A DNA stretch of 21,503 nt from an uncultured Eubacteriales bacterium. Lineage in GTDB: Bacteria > Bacillota > Clostridia > Oscillospirales > Oscillospiraceae. Below are positions 14,493 through 21,503 of the stretch, piece by piece. Positions within the stretch are counted from its first letter, which is position 1, and the number at the start of each line of letters is the position of its first letter. The stretch covers positions 1 through 21,503 of the forward strand of contig CATXTO010000029.1 of the NCBI GenBank assembly GCA_958402445.1. Direction: 5' to 3'. The notes beneath the pieces are model-generated. The model had not been told where the DNA came from. It saw nothing but the letters and a program-made list of their open reading frames with translations, and did no database searches. The translations under genes were made by a program, and so were the position numbers.

Positions 14493-16430
14493 ATGAAGAG
14501 GTTTCGGGGAAAAATCGCGGCAGTCCTTACAGTTATCCTGATTTTGACCTTGGCAGCGCCGGTCACGGCGAAACAGTACACAGATGTGACGAGAAGCGGT
14601 TTGGGAACGGAGAAGCTGGACGCCATCAACTTTGTGACGGATCATGGCATTATGAACGGCCTGACGGAGGATACCTTTGGGCCAAGCAAGACGCTGACCC
14701 GGGGCATGTTCGTTACGATTTTGTATCGGTTCAGCGGGGAGAGCACCAACGGGAAGGTTTACACAAACCCATTTACCGACGTTCCGTCCGGAACGTATTA
14801 CACCAATGCGGTGGGCTGGGCTTATTATCATGGTATCGTCAATGGAGTCACCACTACCACCTTTGCGCCCAGCCACGCGCTGACCCGGGAGCAGACTTTA
14901 ACGTTTTTACATCGCTTTGCAACCAGCTATAGGGGCGAGAGCTTTTCCGTGAGCAACCAGTTGGGAAGATACACGGACGGCGCTACGGTATCCAACTTTG
15001 CCAAAACAGCCGTGAGCTGGGCAATCCAATATAGGGTTTATCGGCCGTCCACCTATATCTACCCAAAAACGCAGATATCTAGAGTGAGCGCGGCCTTGAA
15101 TATTTCAGATTACGCCTGGATGATTGACCGAATCACCAAAACAGATATGTATAGCTTTGGGAACACCACGAGCGCCTTTGGCGTCTCGACATACACCATG
15201 AGCGATACACACTATAATATGCTCCTTGCCGCTGTGGAGGCATATTATGGGAAGGGCTCGTCCGGTTATATTCTCACGGAGCGGGAATTTAGGCGTTTGC
15301 GTGGATCGCCCTGGGAAGGGTGCTGCTTCGGCATGAGCGCGACGGTGGCCCTGCAAAAACGGGGAAAAATCGATTTTTGCAGATACTTTGGAAATAAGAC
15401 GAGTTTTTCAAAGCTGTCGATTAAAACAAATTCTAGGCTTCAGGACGCCATCACCTACTATCATTTTACGCAATTGATCCCCATATTTAAGGATGTTACG
15501 GTATACACAACGGTAACAAGTGGGAATACCCTGGAGAAGGGAGTCTCGGTATTAAAAGACACCCTGGATCAGAGCGGACCGGTGTTGATAGGATTTAAAG
15601 GCTACATAGACTATGATCATAGTAAGCCGTTCGGGCATGCGGTTTTGGTCTATGACCACTTCTATGATACCAAGCACGGCAGAGATGTCTTCCTGGCATA
15701 CGACCCCAATACCCCGGGAGCTGAAAAGCAGCTATACGTTAAAAATACCACCATATACTATAATGACGATCCTGCGATAGAGCTGATGCTCTATAAAAAC
15801 CTGAACAATTTCGATTATTTTGATATGGACGGCGACACCAACGACTTTGGGCTGCCGTGGCCGCCTTTTGGCGTGAGCCCCAGTGAAAACAGGGAGCCCA
15901 CCGTTTCGCTCCTGGTAGCGGAAACCGGAAATGTGGTGATTCGAAACGGAAAGGGAGAGACCTACTCTCTGCAGGACGGGCTTTGGTCGGGAGATCTGGA
16001 GGGGATCCGCGAATGGCCCATCTTTTTTGAAACCCCGCTTCGGATGATAGAGCTGCCGTATACCGAGGGGCTGGAGGTATTGGTGTCGGGGGAGCGGGCC
16101 GACCTTTCCTTGGCGGGCAATGGCCTTTACTGCGCGGTGACAGGGGAGCATGTGGAGTCAATCCGCGTTGATTTTGCGTCCCGGGAGCTGCAGGTGCGTG
16201 GCAATGAGGCTGCGTACGAGGCCACGGTTGACGCCAGCGATTCCCAAGACCAGTCGTGCTGCGTTTCCGTCTCCGGAAGCGGTACAACAAGCTTCCAGGT
16301 CGCCGCCAATGCCATCTCCATTCAGTCCGAGGCCACGGTGCTGCAGGCGGAATGCGAGGGGCAAGCCGGTTCCACGCCCTTGGAAATTCAGTCCGCCGGA
16401 GATGGATTTCAAATTTACTTTGGGAGCTGA
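14493..16430 (+). CDS. SLH-anchored papain-like cysteine peptidase
   Basis: A 645-residue exported protein. The signal peptide is about 1-26 (ending PVTA). Three S-layer-homology repeats (about 29-80, 94-144, 157-204) carry the usual 'F-x-P...LTR..' blocks (FGPSKTLTR, FAPSHALTR) and should bind pyruvylated wall polymer. The peptidase domain (about 230-440) shows EGCCFGMSATVAL, with Cys278 the likely nucleophile, HAVLVYDHF with His382, and LAYDPNTPG with Asp404; this order Cys-His-Asp/Asn fits papain-like folds (C1/C39-like). The C-terminal beta domain (about 470-620) resembles the lipoprotein encoded next. The start at 14493 follows GTGGAGGGG. GC content is visibly lower than in the matrix cluster. 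The substrate is unknown; processing of surface proteins is likely from its location. Confidence 0.83.
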   Translation: MKRFRGKIAAVLTVILILTLAAPVTAKQYTDVTRSGLGTEKLDAINFVTDHGIMNGLTEDTFGPSKTLTRGMFVTILYRFSGESTNGKVYTNPFTDVPSGTYYTNAVGWAYYHGIVNGVTTTTFAPSHALTREQTLTFLHRFATSYRGESFSVSNQLGRYTDGATVSNFAKTAVSWAIQYRVYRPSTYIYPKTQISRVSAALNISDYAWMIDRITKTDMYSFGNTTSAFGVSTYTMSDTHYNMLLAAVEAYYGKGSSGYILTEREFRRLRGSPWEGCCFGMSATVALQKRGKIDFCRYFGNKTSFSKLSIKTNSRLQDAITYYHFTQLIPIFKDVTVYTTVTSGNTLEKGVSVLKDTLDQSGPVLIGFKGYIDYDHSKPFGHAVLVYDHFYDTKHGRDVFLAYDPNTPGAEKQLYVKNTTIYYNDDPAIELMLYKNLNNFDYFDMDGDTNDFGLPWPPFGVSPSENREPTVSLLVAETGNVVIRNGKGETYSLQDGLWSGDLEGIREWPIFFETPLRMIELPYTEGLEVLVSGERADLSLAGNGLYCAVTGEHVESIRVDFASRELQVRGNEAAYEATVDASDSQDQSCCVSVSGSGTTSFQVAANAISIQSEATVLQAECEGQAGSTPLEIQSAGDGFQIYFGS

Positions 16431-16461
16431 GCTCCGTTTTCGCGGAAAAGGAGGAACCAAG

Positions 16462-17196
16462 ATGAAACGAATGGTTTATGTTCTTCTGTTGATCCTGGCG
16501 GTGTCGTGGGCCGGGGCGGGGTGCCGGCCGGGCAGCGGCCAGGAGCCCCCTTCCACAGGGACGGCGCCGCCCACTGGGGAATCGGTCCCGGTCACGGTAC
16601 CCGCGGGGACGGAGGAGACTAACGCGGATCAGAACATATACATTATATGCCAACAGGTGCCCGGAATCACCATCAGCAATGCTGAGGGACAGAGCTTAGC
16701 CTATGATGGGGTGCAGTTCCAAGGGGACATACCAGTATTCAGCAAGCAAACTATTTTAAATTTCAACGCCCCAGTTAATATGGAAATTGGATACAGTGAC
16801 AGCCTGGAAGTTGCCTACCAAGACATTGACGCCGATTTTTATATGTTCACCTTGGGGGATTATTTAGTTGGTATAAAAGGCACGGGAGTTTCCAAGATTC
16901 TTTGTGATTTCGTGCAGCGCTCCGGTACGGTGGAAGGCGATCACGCAAAGTATACTATGACGTTCGGCACAGGCCTGGAGGGATATAGCCGATGCTTCTT
17001 CACTGTAAAGGGGCCGGGCTTTTTTCAACTGACCGGCGACGGGATCGAGGTTCGGGCGACGGTCTCCCAAATGGAACTGCACCATAGTATGAAGGGCGAT
17101 GAAATTCAGGAGCTTGAGGTCCCCCAAACGGAGCATTTTCTCCTGCGCCCCCATGACGACGGCACGGCGGAGATCACTGCCCTGGAGGAACCCTGA
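16462..17196 (+). CDS. Putative lipoprotein resembling the C-terminal domain of the SLH peptidase
   Basis: A 244-residue exported protein. A short signal ends in GAG-Cys21, an imperfect lipobox (Gly rather than Leu/Val at -3), so lipidation is likely but not certain. A Pro/Thr/Gly-rich linker (22-57) precedes one beta-rich domain (about 60-210). That domain lines up by eye with residues 470-620 of the upstream peptidase: ITISNAEGQ/VVIRNGKGE, YSDSLEV/YTEGLEV, then matching AD, DF, V-x-G and A-x-Y positions and a late C...V.G.G segment. The start at 16462 follows AAAAGGAGG. It lies 31 nt behind the peptidase gene in the same operon, so it may bind, inhibit or tether the peptidase. I recognise no named family (no chagasin NPTTG motif). 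Confidence 0.75.
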   Translation: MKRMVYVLLLILAVSWAGAGCRPGSGQEPPSTGTAPPTGESVPVTVPAGTEETNADQNIYIICQQVPGITISNAEGQSLAYDGVQFQGDIPVFSKQTILNFNAPVNMEIGYSDSLEVAYQDIDADFYMFTLGDYLVGIKGTGVSKILCDFVQRSGTVEGDHAKYTMTFGTGLEGYSRCFFTVKGPGFFQLTGDGIEVRATVSQMELHHSMKGDEIQELEVPQTEHFLLRPHDDGTAEITALEEP

Positions 17197-17203
17197 ACAG
17201 AGG

Positions 17204-17239
17204 CAGAGGCGGCGGAACATCCGCCGCCTCTGTTTTTTT
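17204..17239 (+). terminator. Intrinsic terminator after the lipoprotein gene
   Basis: CAGAGGCGGCGG (17204-17215), loop AACAT, CCGCCGCCTCTG (17221-17232), then a run of T (to 17239). A perfect 12-bp stem 7 nt after the stop. It ends the peptidase-lipoprotein operon before the convergent TspO gene. Confidence 0.92.
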
Positions 17240-17265
17240 GCGCCTGCCGGCTTTCCCACGCCGCG

Positions 17266-17745
17266 TCACCCGCGGTTCAGGAGCCAAAAAGAAAGGTTCA
17301 GGTATCCGGCAAAGGTCACCCAGAGCAGGTAGGGGATTTGCAGCAGCGCCGCTTTGCGGTCGATCTGATCAAACGCCCGGATCATTGCCACCAGAAGCCC
17401 CCACAGCAGCAGAAGCCATACAAAGGCAAACAGGCGCGCGCCCAGGGCGAAAAACCAGACGCTCCAGAGGCCGTTGACGATGAGCTGCGCCCCATAGAGA
17501 AGCAGCGCCCGGCGTTTTTCCGGCGCGCAGGAGGTGCCAATCCGCGCGGCGCTGATCCCCATGAGGATATAAAGGATGGTCCATACGATGGGAAAGAGCA
17601 CGGATGGCGGTGTCAGGGGAGGTTTTACCAGATCCCGGTAGGCCGGCATGCCGATTGCGGTGGCCACAGCGCCCAGCGCGCCCACGGCGAGAGCGATCAG
17701 AACAGAAACGACATAGGAATCCACCTGTTTGGTTTTCAAGAGCAT
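17266..17745 (-). CDS. tspO: TspO/MBR-family membrane protein
   Basis: A 159-residue, five-helix membrane protein, the usual length for the family, which binds porphyrins and related ligands and is linked to stress and tetrapyrrole handling. Typical signatures are present: PPLTPPSVLFPIVWTILYIL (first loop and helix 2), NGLWSVWFF (helix 3), and PYLLWVTFAGYLN (helix 5). The start is set at ATG 17745. The upstream AAGGGGTG is very close to it, and a TTG two codons later (17739) would have ideal spacing, so the true start may be there. It converges with the lipoprotein gene and is divergent from the L,D-transpeptidase gene, with promoter DNA for the latter in between. Confidence 0.92.
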   Translation of the reverse strand: MLLKTKQVDSYVVSVLIALAVGALGAVATAIGMPAYRDLVKPPLTPPSVLFPIVWTILYILMGISAARIGTSCAPEKRRALLLYGAQLIVNGLWSVWFFALGARLFAFVWLLLLWGLLVAMIRAFDQIDRKAALLQIPYLLWVTFAGYLNLSFWLLNRG

Positions 17746-17817
17746 CACCCCTTGTTTCTTTATGCGCCGGCTGGGGAAAACATGCCCACAAGACCGGAAA
17801 TCCGGCCCCAAATCCCA

Positions 17818-17846
17818 TTGCAATTTTAGCTTTAATGTAGTATACT
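17818..17846 (+). promoter_or_regulatory. Strong candidate promoter of the SLH L,D-transpeptidase
   Basis: TTGCAA (17818-17823), a 17-nt spacer and TATACT (17841-17846). The -35 box and spacing match the promoter at 1868. The start site would be near 17853, giving a leader of about 140 nt in which AATTCGCC (17917-17924) can pair with GGCGAAATT (17944-17952) with one bulge. Confidence 0.65.
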
Positions 17847-17993
17847 AGTCTTCACTTCTTTTATGGATGAAAGCCCAGCTCGACCCGAACGGAGGGCCCC
17901 GCCGCCGGGGTTGGAGAATTCGCCTGGTGGGTGCCGGCGCATGGGCGAAATTTGTATGGATTTGTCCCCAAGTGGGAAGGAAAGGAGCTCAGG

Positions 17994-20453
17994 ATGAATC
18001 GTCTGAAACGTATCGTATGCATGGCTCTGCTGGTGAGTCTTCTGCTGCCGATTGGAGTGCAGGCCGCCGGGGGACCTGCGGCCCAAGAGACACAGACCGC
18101 TTTGCCTGCCACGCCTGTGGAGACGACGCGGCCGGAGGAGACTTCCCCGGTTTCTGAACCTACGGAGTCGCAGGAGACTTCGGCGCCGCTAGAACCTACG
18201 GAACCGGAGCAGACCGCTGCGCCGACTGAAACGACGGCGCCGCCCGAGACCGCGCTGCCGGAGACGGAGTCTCCCACAGAGCCGGACCCGCTGGAGGGCT
18301 ATACCTTCCCGGATACCTGGTCTCGGGATGCCCTGATGTTCGCCGTGCGGTACGGAATTCTGGAGGGCAAGGGCTCGTACAATCTGGACCCGCTGGGCAA
18401 GACCAAACGGGCCGAGATGGCGGCTATGCTGGTGCGCCTCCTGGGGGCCACGGAGCGGACCAGTCTGGCAGGTTTCACGGATGTGAGCTCCCAGGCCTGG
18501 TACTATGAGGAGCTGTCCAGCGCCGTGAGCCTGGGCATTTTCCGGGGCACCACGGAGACGACCCTGGCGCCCAACCGGTATATTACCCGGGAGGAGGCCT
18601 TCACCGTGCTGGCACGGGCCTTCGGCCTGTATCCCCAGGACCCCCAGGCTTATACCCGGTTCCGGGACGCCGGGTCTGTGAGTACATACGCCCGGCCGGC
18701 GATCAGCGCCCTGGCGGAGCTAGGCTGCGTCAAGGGCTATGAGAACGGCAAGCTGAAGCCCAAGGCCCAAATTGCCCGCCAGGAGGTGGCCTCCCTGTAC
18801 TACCAGCTCCTGGATGCCATCTGCGACGACCCGGCCGGGCTTCCCGCCCAGGGCTTTGTGCTCTACCGGGGGGAGCAGGCCCTGCCAAAGGGCTATCGGC
18901 TCAGCGGCAGCCTGATTGCCGGCGCCGGCCTGTCCGGAACCCAAGCGCTGGAAGACCTGGCGGTCTCCCAGCGGCTGCTGCTGCGCTGCGCCACGGGGAC
19001 GGAGCTGACCCTGGCGAGCTGCAGCGCTGGGGAGCTCTCCGTGGCGTCCTCCATGCAGGTCCGGTCCGACGATGCCTACCCCCGGCTCACCGCCTGCGGC
19101 CAGGGCGTTTCGGTGCAGGTGGATGCAACCGATGCCCTGGTCTACGCGGACGCCACCCTGCAGGGCCGATACGATACCGTCCGCGTCCTGGATGGCGGCC
19201 TTCGGCTGGATGGGGACGCGGGCAGCCTCACCGTAGCGAAAACCGCCTCCGGCGAAACCGTCACCGTGACAGGACAAGTGGGGCAGGTGCTGCTGGAGGG
19301 ACACAGGGTCCTGCTCACCGGCCCGGGCTACGCAGAGACCGTGACGGTACGGGGGCGTTCCTGCTCCGTTCAGCTGGCCTGCGGTGAGCAGGTCAACCAG
19401 GTGGACTGGGGACTGGAGGGCCTGAAGGTCGCCGTCACCGGCACCAGCTCCATCTCCCCTTCCAGCCCCCGGGTGGAGCTCACCGCAACCTTTACCAATT
19501 TCACTGCGGGCTACGGCTGCGTAGACGGCGCCAGGCCCTGCACCGTTCAGTGGTATCAGGACGGGACGCTGGTGAAGACGGAGGAGAACTTTATGCTGCG
19601 GGAGGGCGCTACCGCCTCCTTTTCCAAGACCTTCCCCACGGACATCCGTCCGAAAACGGACCCGGTGTTTACGGCGGTCATCACCTGTGACGACGAGTCC
19701 AGGCGAGCCAGCCATACCGTGCGGGTGGACGCCTATCAATGGGACTATGACACCGCGCTGCGTACGGTCCGGGGAGTGAACGTGGAGGCCACCGTATCCA
19801 AGAACACCAAGCTATATCAGGACAAGGCCTGCCGCAAGGTGCTGCGGTCCGTGTCCGCGGGCACCGTGCTGACCCACCTGTACCACTCCAGCATCCAGAC
19901 AGACCCTGGCCAGGTCCGCCTGGCCGACGGCACCACAGGCTGGATGCCCTGGAGCGACTATCGGGTTTCCCGGACGGATTACACCCAGTATTGGGACTAT
20001 TCTAAGGCCACCAAAGAGGGCTTTGTGAATCAGAAGGGCTATAAGAGCTCCACCGGCTACCTGATCTGGATCAGCCTGAAGACCCAAAAGGTGAACATCT
20101 TTCAGGGGCAAAAGGGGAACTGGAAGCTGATTCGGACCTGCTCGTGCGCCACGGGACGGAATGCCACGCCTACGGTGACAGGGGTTTTCCAGGTGATTTA
20201 TAAAACCAGCCTCTGGCGCTTTACGGAGGTCATCAACGGCAAGGAAGTGGATGATTATTACCGGGTTTTCAAAGTCACAGGCTTCTGGGGGGGCCAGGCC
20301 ACCCATTCCCGGCTGTATCTCACCAAGGACGGCTCCTTGCTGGACGGCACCATGGGAACGCCTGTGTCCCACGGCTGCGTCCGCATGATGGACGAGGATT
20401 GTGGCTACATCTACAGCTCGATCCCATATAACACCACGGTGGTGGTGTACTGA
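17994..20453 (+). CDS. SLH-domain L,D-transpeptidase (YkuD fold)
   Basis: An 819-residue exported wall enzyme. The signal peptide is about 1-25 (GVQAA). A Pro/Thr/Glu-rich stretch (about 31-99) leads to three SLH repeats (about 104-152, 160-212, 222-272) for attachment. A long beta-rich middle part follows (about 285-590), then an SH3-like unit (about 592-660, TKLYQDKACRKVL...GTTGWMPWSDY). The C-terminal YkuD domain (about 687-819) has the catalytic motif SHGCVRM with Cys795 and His793, and ATGRNATPT, a common substrate-loop segment. YkuD enzymes make 3-3 peptidoglycan cross-links or attach proteins to peptidoglycan. The start at 17994 follows AAGGAAAGGAG. An SLH anchor plus transpeptidase in one chain fits coordination of wall polymer and peptidoglycan. 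Confidence 0.9.
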   Translation: MNRLKRIVCMALLVSLLLPIGVQAAGGPAAQETQTALPATPVETTRPEETSPVSEPTESQETSAPLEPTEPEQTAAPTETTAPPETALPETESPTEPDPLEGYTFPDTWSRDALMFAVRYGILEGKGSYNLDPLGKTKRAEMAAMLVRLLGATERTSLAGFTDVSSQAWYYEELSSAVSLGIFRGTTETTLAPNRYITREEAFTVLARAFGLYPQDPQAYTRFRDAGSVSTYARPAISALAELGCVKGYENGKLKPKAQIARQEVASLYYQLLDAICDDPAGLPAQGFVLYRGEQALPKGYRLSGSLIAGAGLSGTQALEDLAVSQRLLLRCATGTELTLASCSAGELSVASSMQVRSDDAYPRLTACGQGVSVQVDATDALVYADATLQGRYDTVRVLDGGLRLDGDAGSLTVAKTASGETVTVTGQVGQVLLEGHRVLLTGPGYAETVTVRGRSCSVQLACGEQVNQVDWGLEGLKVAVTGTSSISPSSPRVELTATFTNFTAGYGCVDGARPCTVQWYQDGTLVKTEENFMLREGATASFSKTFPTDIRPKTDPVFTAVITCDDESRRASHTVRVDAYQWDYDTALRTVRGVNVEATVSKNTKLYQDKACRKVLRSVSAGTVLTHLYHSSIQTDPGQVRLADGTTGWMPWSDYRVSRTDYTQYWDYSKATKEGFVNQKGYKSSTGYLIWISLKTQKVNIFQGQKGNWKLIRTCSCATGRNATPTVTGVFQVIYKTSLWRFTEVINGKEVDDYYRVFKVTGFWGGQATHSRLYLTKDGSLLDGTMGTPVSHGCVRMMDEDCGYIYSSIPYNTTVVVY

Positions 20454-20492
20454 CCTGTCTGCTGGTATGCGGGCAAAAGGAGAAGCAGAAAA

Positions 20493-21236
20493 ATGAATCC
20501 CAATCTTACCTATGTGAAAACCGACTGCGTCAATACCGCCCAGGCGGACCGGTGGGGGAGGCTCCGGCCTTCCGCCCTGCTGGAGTTGCTGCAGGAGACC
20601 GCGGGAGAGCACTGCTACCGCCTGGGAGCGGGGCGGGATGTGCTGGACCCCAGGGGCCTGTTTTGGGCGATCATACGCCAGACCGTGGAAATCCGCCGGA
20701 TGCCCCGCATTGGGGAAACGGTTCTGGCGGAGACCTGGCCGGGACCCGCCAGCCGGGTGGCCTATCCCCGGTATATCCTGGGCCGCACCTCCCAGGGAGA
20801 GGAGCTGTTCCGGGCCGTTTCCCTGTGGCTACTCATGGACCAGAACACCCGGGCCATGGTGCTGCCCGGCAGCAGCGGCGTGGAGGTGCCGGGGTTGTTA
20901 CGGGGTGGGGAGCTGTCCGCCCCCACCAGCATCGCCCCTCTGCGCCTGCCCAATCAGGCTTTGCGCACCGTCCGGTATTCCGAACTGGATTGCAACGGCC
21001 ATCTGTCCAACACCCGGTATCTCAATTGGATGGAGGATTTGCTGCCCGCCGTCTGGCACCGGGACCGGGCGCTGACCAAGGTGCACATCTGCTATTTTAA
21101 CGAGGCCCGGGAGGATCAGGACATTGCCCTGACCTGGGGCTTGGAAGAGGACGCCCTGGCCCTGGAGGGCCGGCGGGAGGCGGGCGAGAAGCCGGACCGG
21201 GTTTTCGCCCTGCGGGCCATGTATCGCCCGGAATAG
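20493..21236 (+). CDS. Acyl-ACP thioesterase (FatA/FatB-like)
   Basis: A 247-residue cytosolic enzyme with two hot-dog folds in tandem that releases fatty acids from acyl-carrier protein. The first half starts with a substrate-facing strand (TYVKTDCVNTAQADRWGRL) and has the helix LLELLQETAGEHC. The second half holds the catalytic segment YSELDCNGHLSNTRYLNWM, with Asp166, Asn168, His170 and Asn173 matching the D-x-N-x-H-x-x-N signature of plant and bacterial FatA/B enzymes. Glu204 is in the position of the catalytic glutamate. AAAAGGAG precedes the ATG. It follows the transpeptidase gene by 39 nt without a terminator and may be cotranscribed, though no functional link is evident. Confidence 0.92.
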   Translation: MNPNLTYVKTDCVNTAQADRWGRLRPSALLELLQETAGEHCYRLGAGRDVLDPRGLFWAIIRQTVEIRRMPRIGETVLAETWPGPASRVAYPRYILGRTSQGEELFRAVSLWLLMDQNTRAMVLPGSSGVEVPGLLRGGELSAPTSIAPLRLPNQALRTVRYSELDCNGHLSNTRYLNWMEDLLPAVWHRDRALTKVHICYFNEAREDQDIALTWGLEEDALALEGRREAGEKPDRVFALRAMYRPE

Positions 21237-21243
21237 GGGGCGG

Positions 21244-21268
21244 TCCCGCCAAAAAGCGGGGAAATTTT
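21244..21268 (+). terminator. Weak terminator after the thioesterase gene
   Basis: TCCCGC (21244-21249) pairs with GCGGGGA (21256-21262, one extra G) around CAAAAA. AATTTT follows. It is short with a brief T-run, 8 nt after the stop codon, so termination is plausible but weak. Confidence 0.5.
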
Positions 21269-21298
21269 GTAGGGGCGGCCATAGGGCGGCCCCTTACA
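21268..21298. repeat. Single-palindrome repeat module
   Basis: Runs from TGTAGGGGC to GCCCCTTACA with ATA near the centre. It is an imperfect relative of the GGGCGGCC/GGCCGCCC module in the tandem repeat at 13524. It overlaps the end of the weak terminator. Confidence 0.6.
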
Positions 21299-21319
21299 TT
21301 CTTTGTACCGGCACACGTT

Positions 21320-21369
21320 TGTAAGGGCGTGCTTCGCGCCCCCACGGGCGACCGCAGGTCGCCCCTACA
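21320..21369. repeat. Double-palindrome element, variant
   Basis: Begins TGTAAGG and ends CCTACA. The second module is perfect: GGGCGACC (21346-21353), loop GCA, GGTCGCCC (21357-21364). The first (GGGCGTGC-TTC-GCGCCC) is imperfect. It shares the layout of the elements at 1 and 13572 but has a changed arm sequence. Confidence 0.7.
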
Positions 21370-21427
21370 GCAGCGCTCCAGGGAAGGCCTCTGTCGGGGC
21401 GAGGTTTGCCCGCCCGCCGTTTCCCCC

Positions 21428-21479
21428 TGTAGGGGCGAGCTGTGCTCACCCGCGGAGCGACCGCAGGACGTTCCCTACG
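21428..21479. repeat. Double-palindrome element, inverted relative to the left end
   Basis: Read on the minus strand this matches the element at 1-55 with a handful of differences, and keeps the module order. Here GGGCGAGC-TGT-GCTCACCC comes first (one arm mismatch), followed by the decayed GGAGCGACC-GCA-GGACGTTCC. The stretch 21480-21503 shows nothing further. Confidence 0.75.
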
Positions 21480-21503
21480 GTTCTGTTTCCAAAAATGTAA
21501 CAT

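Noticed and set aside
16462..17196. Chagasin-type cysteine-peptidase inhibitor
   Set aside because: The chagasin loops (NPTTG, G-x-G, RPW) are not seen in the lipoprotein; any inhibitory role rests only on its position and resemblance to the peptidase's C-terminal domain.
1..21503. tRNA, rRNA, insertion sequence or prophage genes
   Set aside because: None was seen; no transposase, integrase or phage structural gene is encoded, and the repeats are non-coding.

Overview
The window is GC-rich (roughly 60 % by eye, with AT-richer patches) and looks chromosomal, from a Gram-positive clostridial bacterium. SipW-type signal peptidases with TasA-like substrates, S-layer-homology (SLH) exported proteins, a FatA/B-like acyl-ACP thioesterase and clusters of short GC-rich intergenic palindromes suggest an Oscillospiraceae-like gut Firmicute (Flavonifractor/Lawsonibacter type). 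That placement is inference; no rRNA or tRNA gene is present to fix it.

Layout. (1) 1-55 is a palindromic intergenic element. (2) 272-1643 is a compact operon: an HxlR-type regulator, a PPC/DUF296 protein and pyroglutamyl-peptidase I, closed by a strong hairpin. (3) About 1700-2160 is a gene-free regulatory stretch with a good sigma-A-type promoter and a leader that contains a terminator-like hairpin. (4) 2161-12716 is a same-strand cluster of seven genes: SipW-type signal peptidase, TasA-like protein, membrane-anchored TasA-like-domain protein, second SipW-type peptidase, two more TasA-like proteins, and a 2086-residue secreted mosaic protein. (5) 12822-13490 is a solo nucleotidyltransferase-fold protein, followed by a 125-bp tandem repeat made of palindromes. 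(6) 13815-14180 (minus) is a small XRE-type regulator, divergent from an SLH-anchored papain-like cysteine peptidase and a lipoprotein. (7) TspO (minus) lies divergent to an SLH L,D-transpeptidase, which is followed by an acyl-ACP thioesterase. (8) The right end is again palindromic repeats, including an inverted copy of the element at the left end.

How the genes may work together. Most of the window is about the cell surface. The 10.5-kb cluster looks like an export and assembly module for an extracellular matrix or fibre. Two dedicated ER/archaeal-type (Ser-His dyad) signal peptidases would mature three TasA-like proteins. A fourth TasA-like domain is held on the membrane by a Pro/Thr-rich stalk, as a possible anchor. 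The giant last protein would be a secreted matrix component or adhesin. The SLH peptidase and SLH L,D-transpeptidase would sit in the wall and respectively process surface proteins and modify peptidoglycan. The lipoprotein after the SLH peptidase resembles that enzyme's own C-terminal domain by eye, which suggests a partner or control protein.

The strongest candidates for something undescribed are the double-SipW/TasA-like cluster with its structured RNA regions, and the SLH-peptidase/look-alike-lipoprotein pair.
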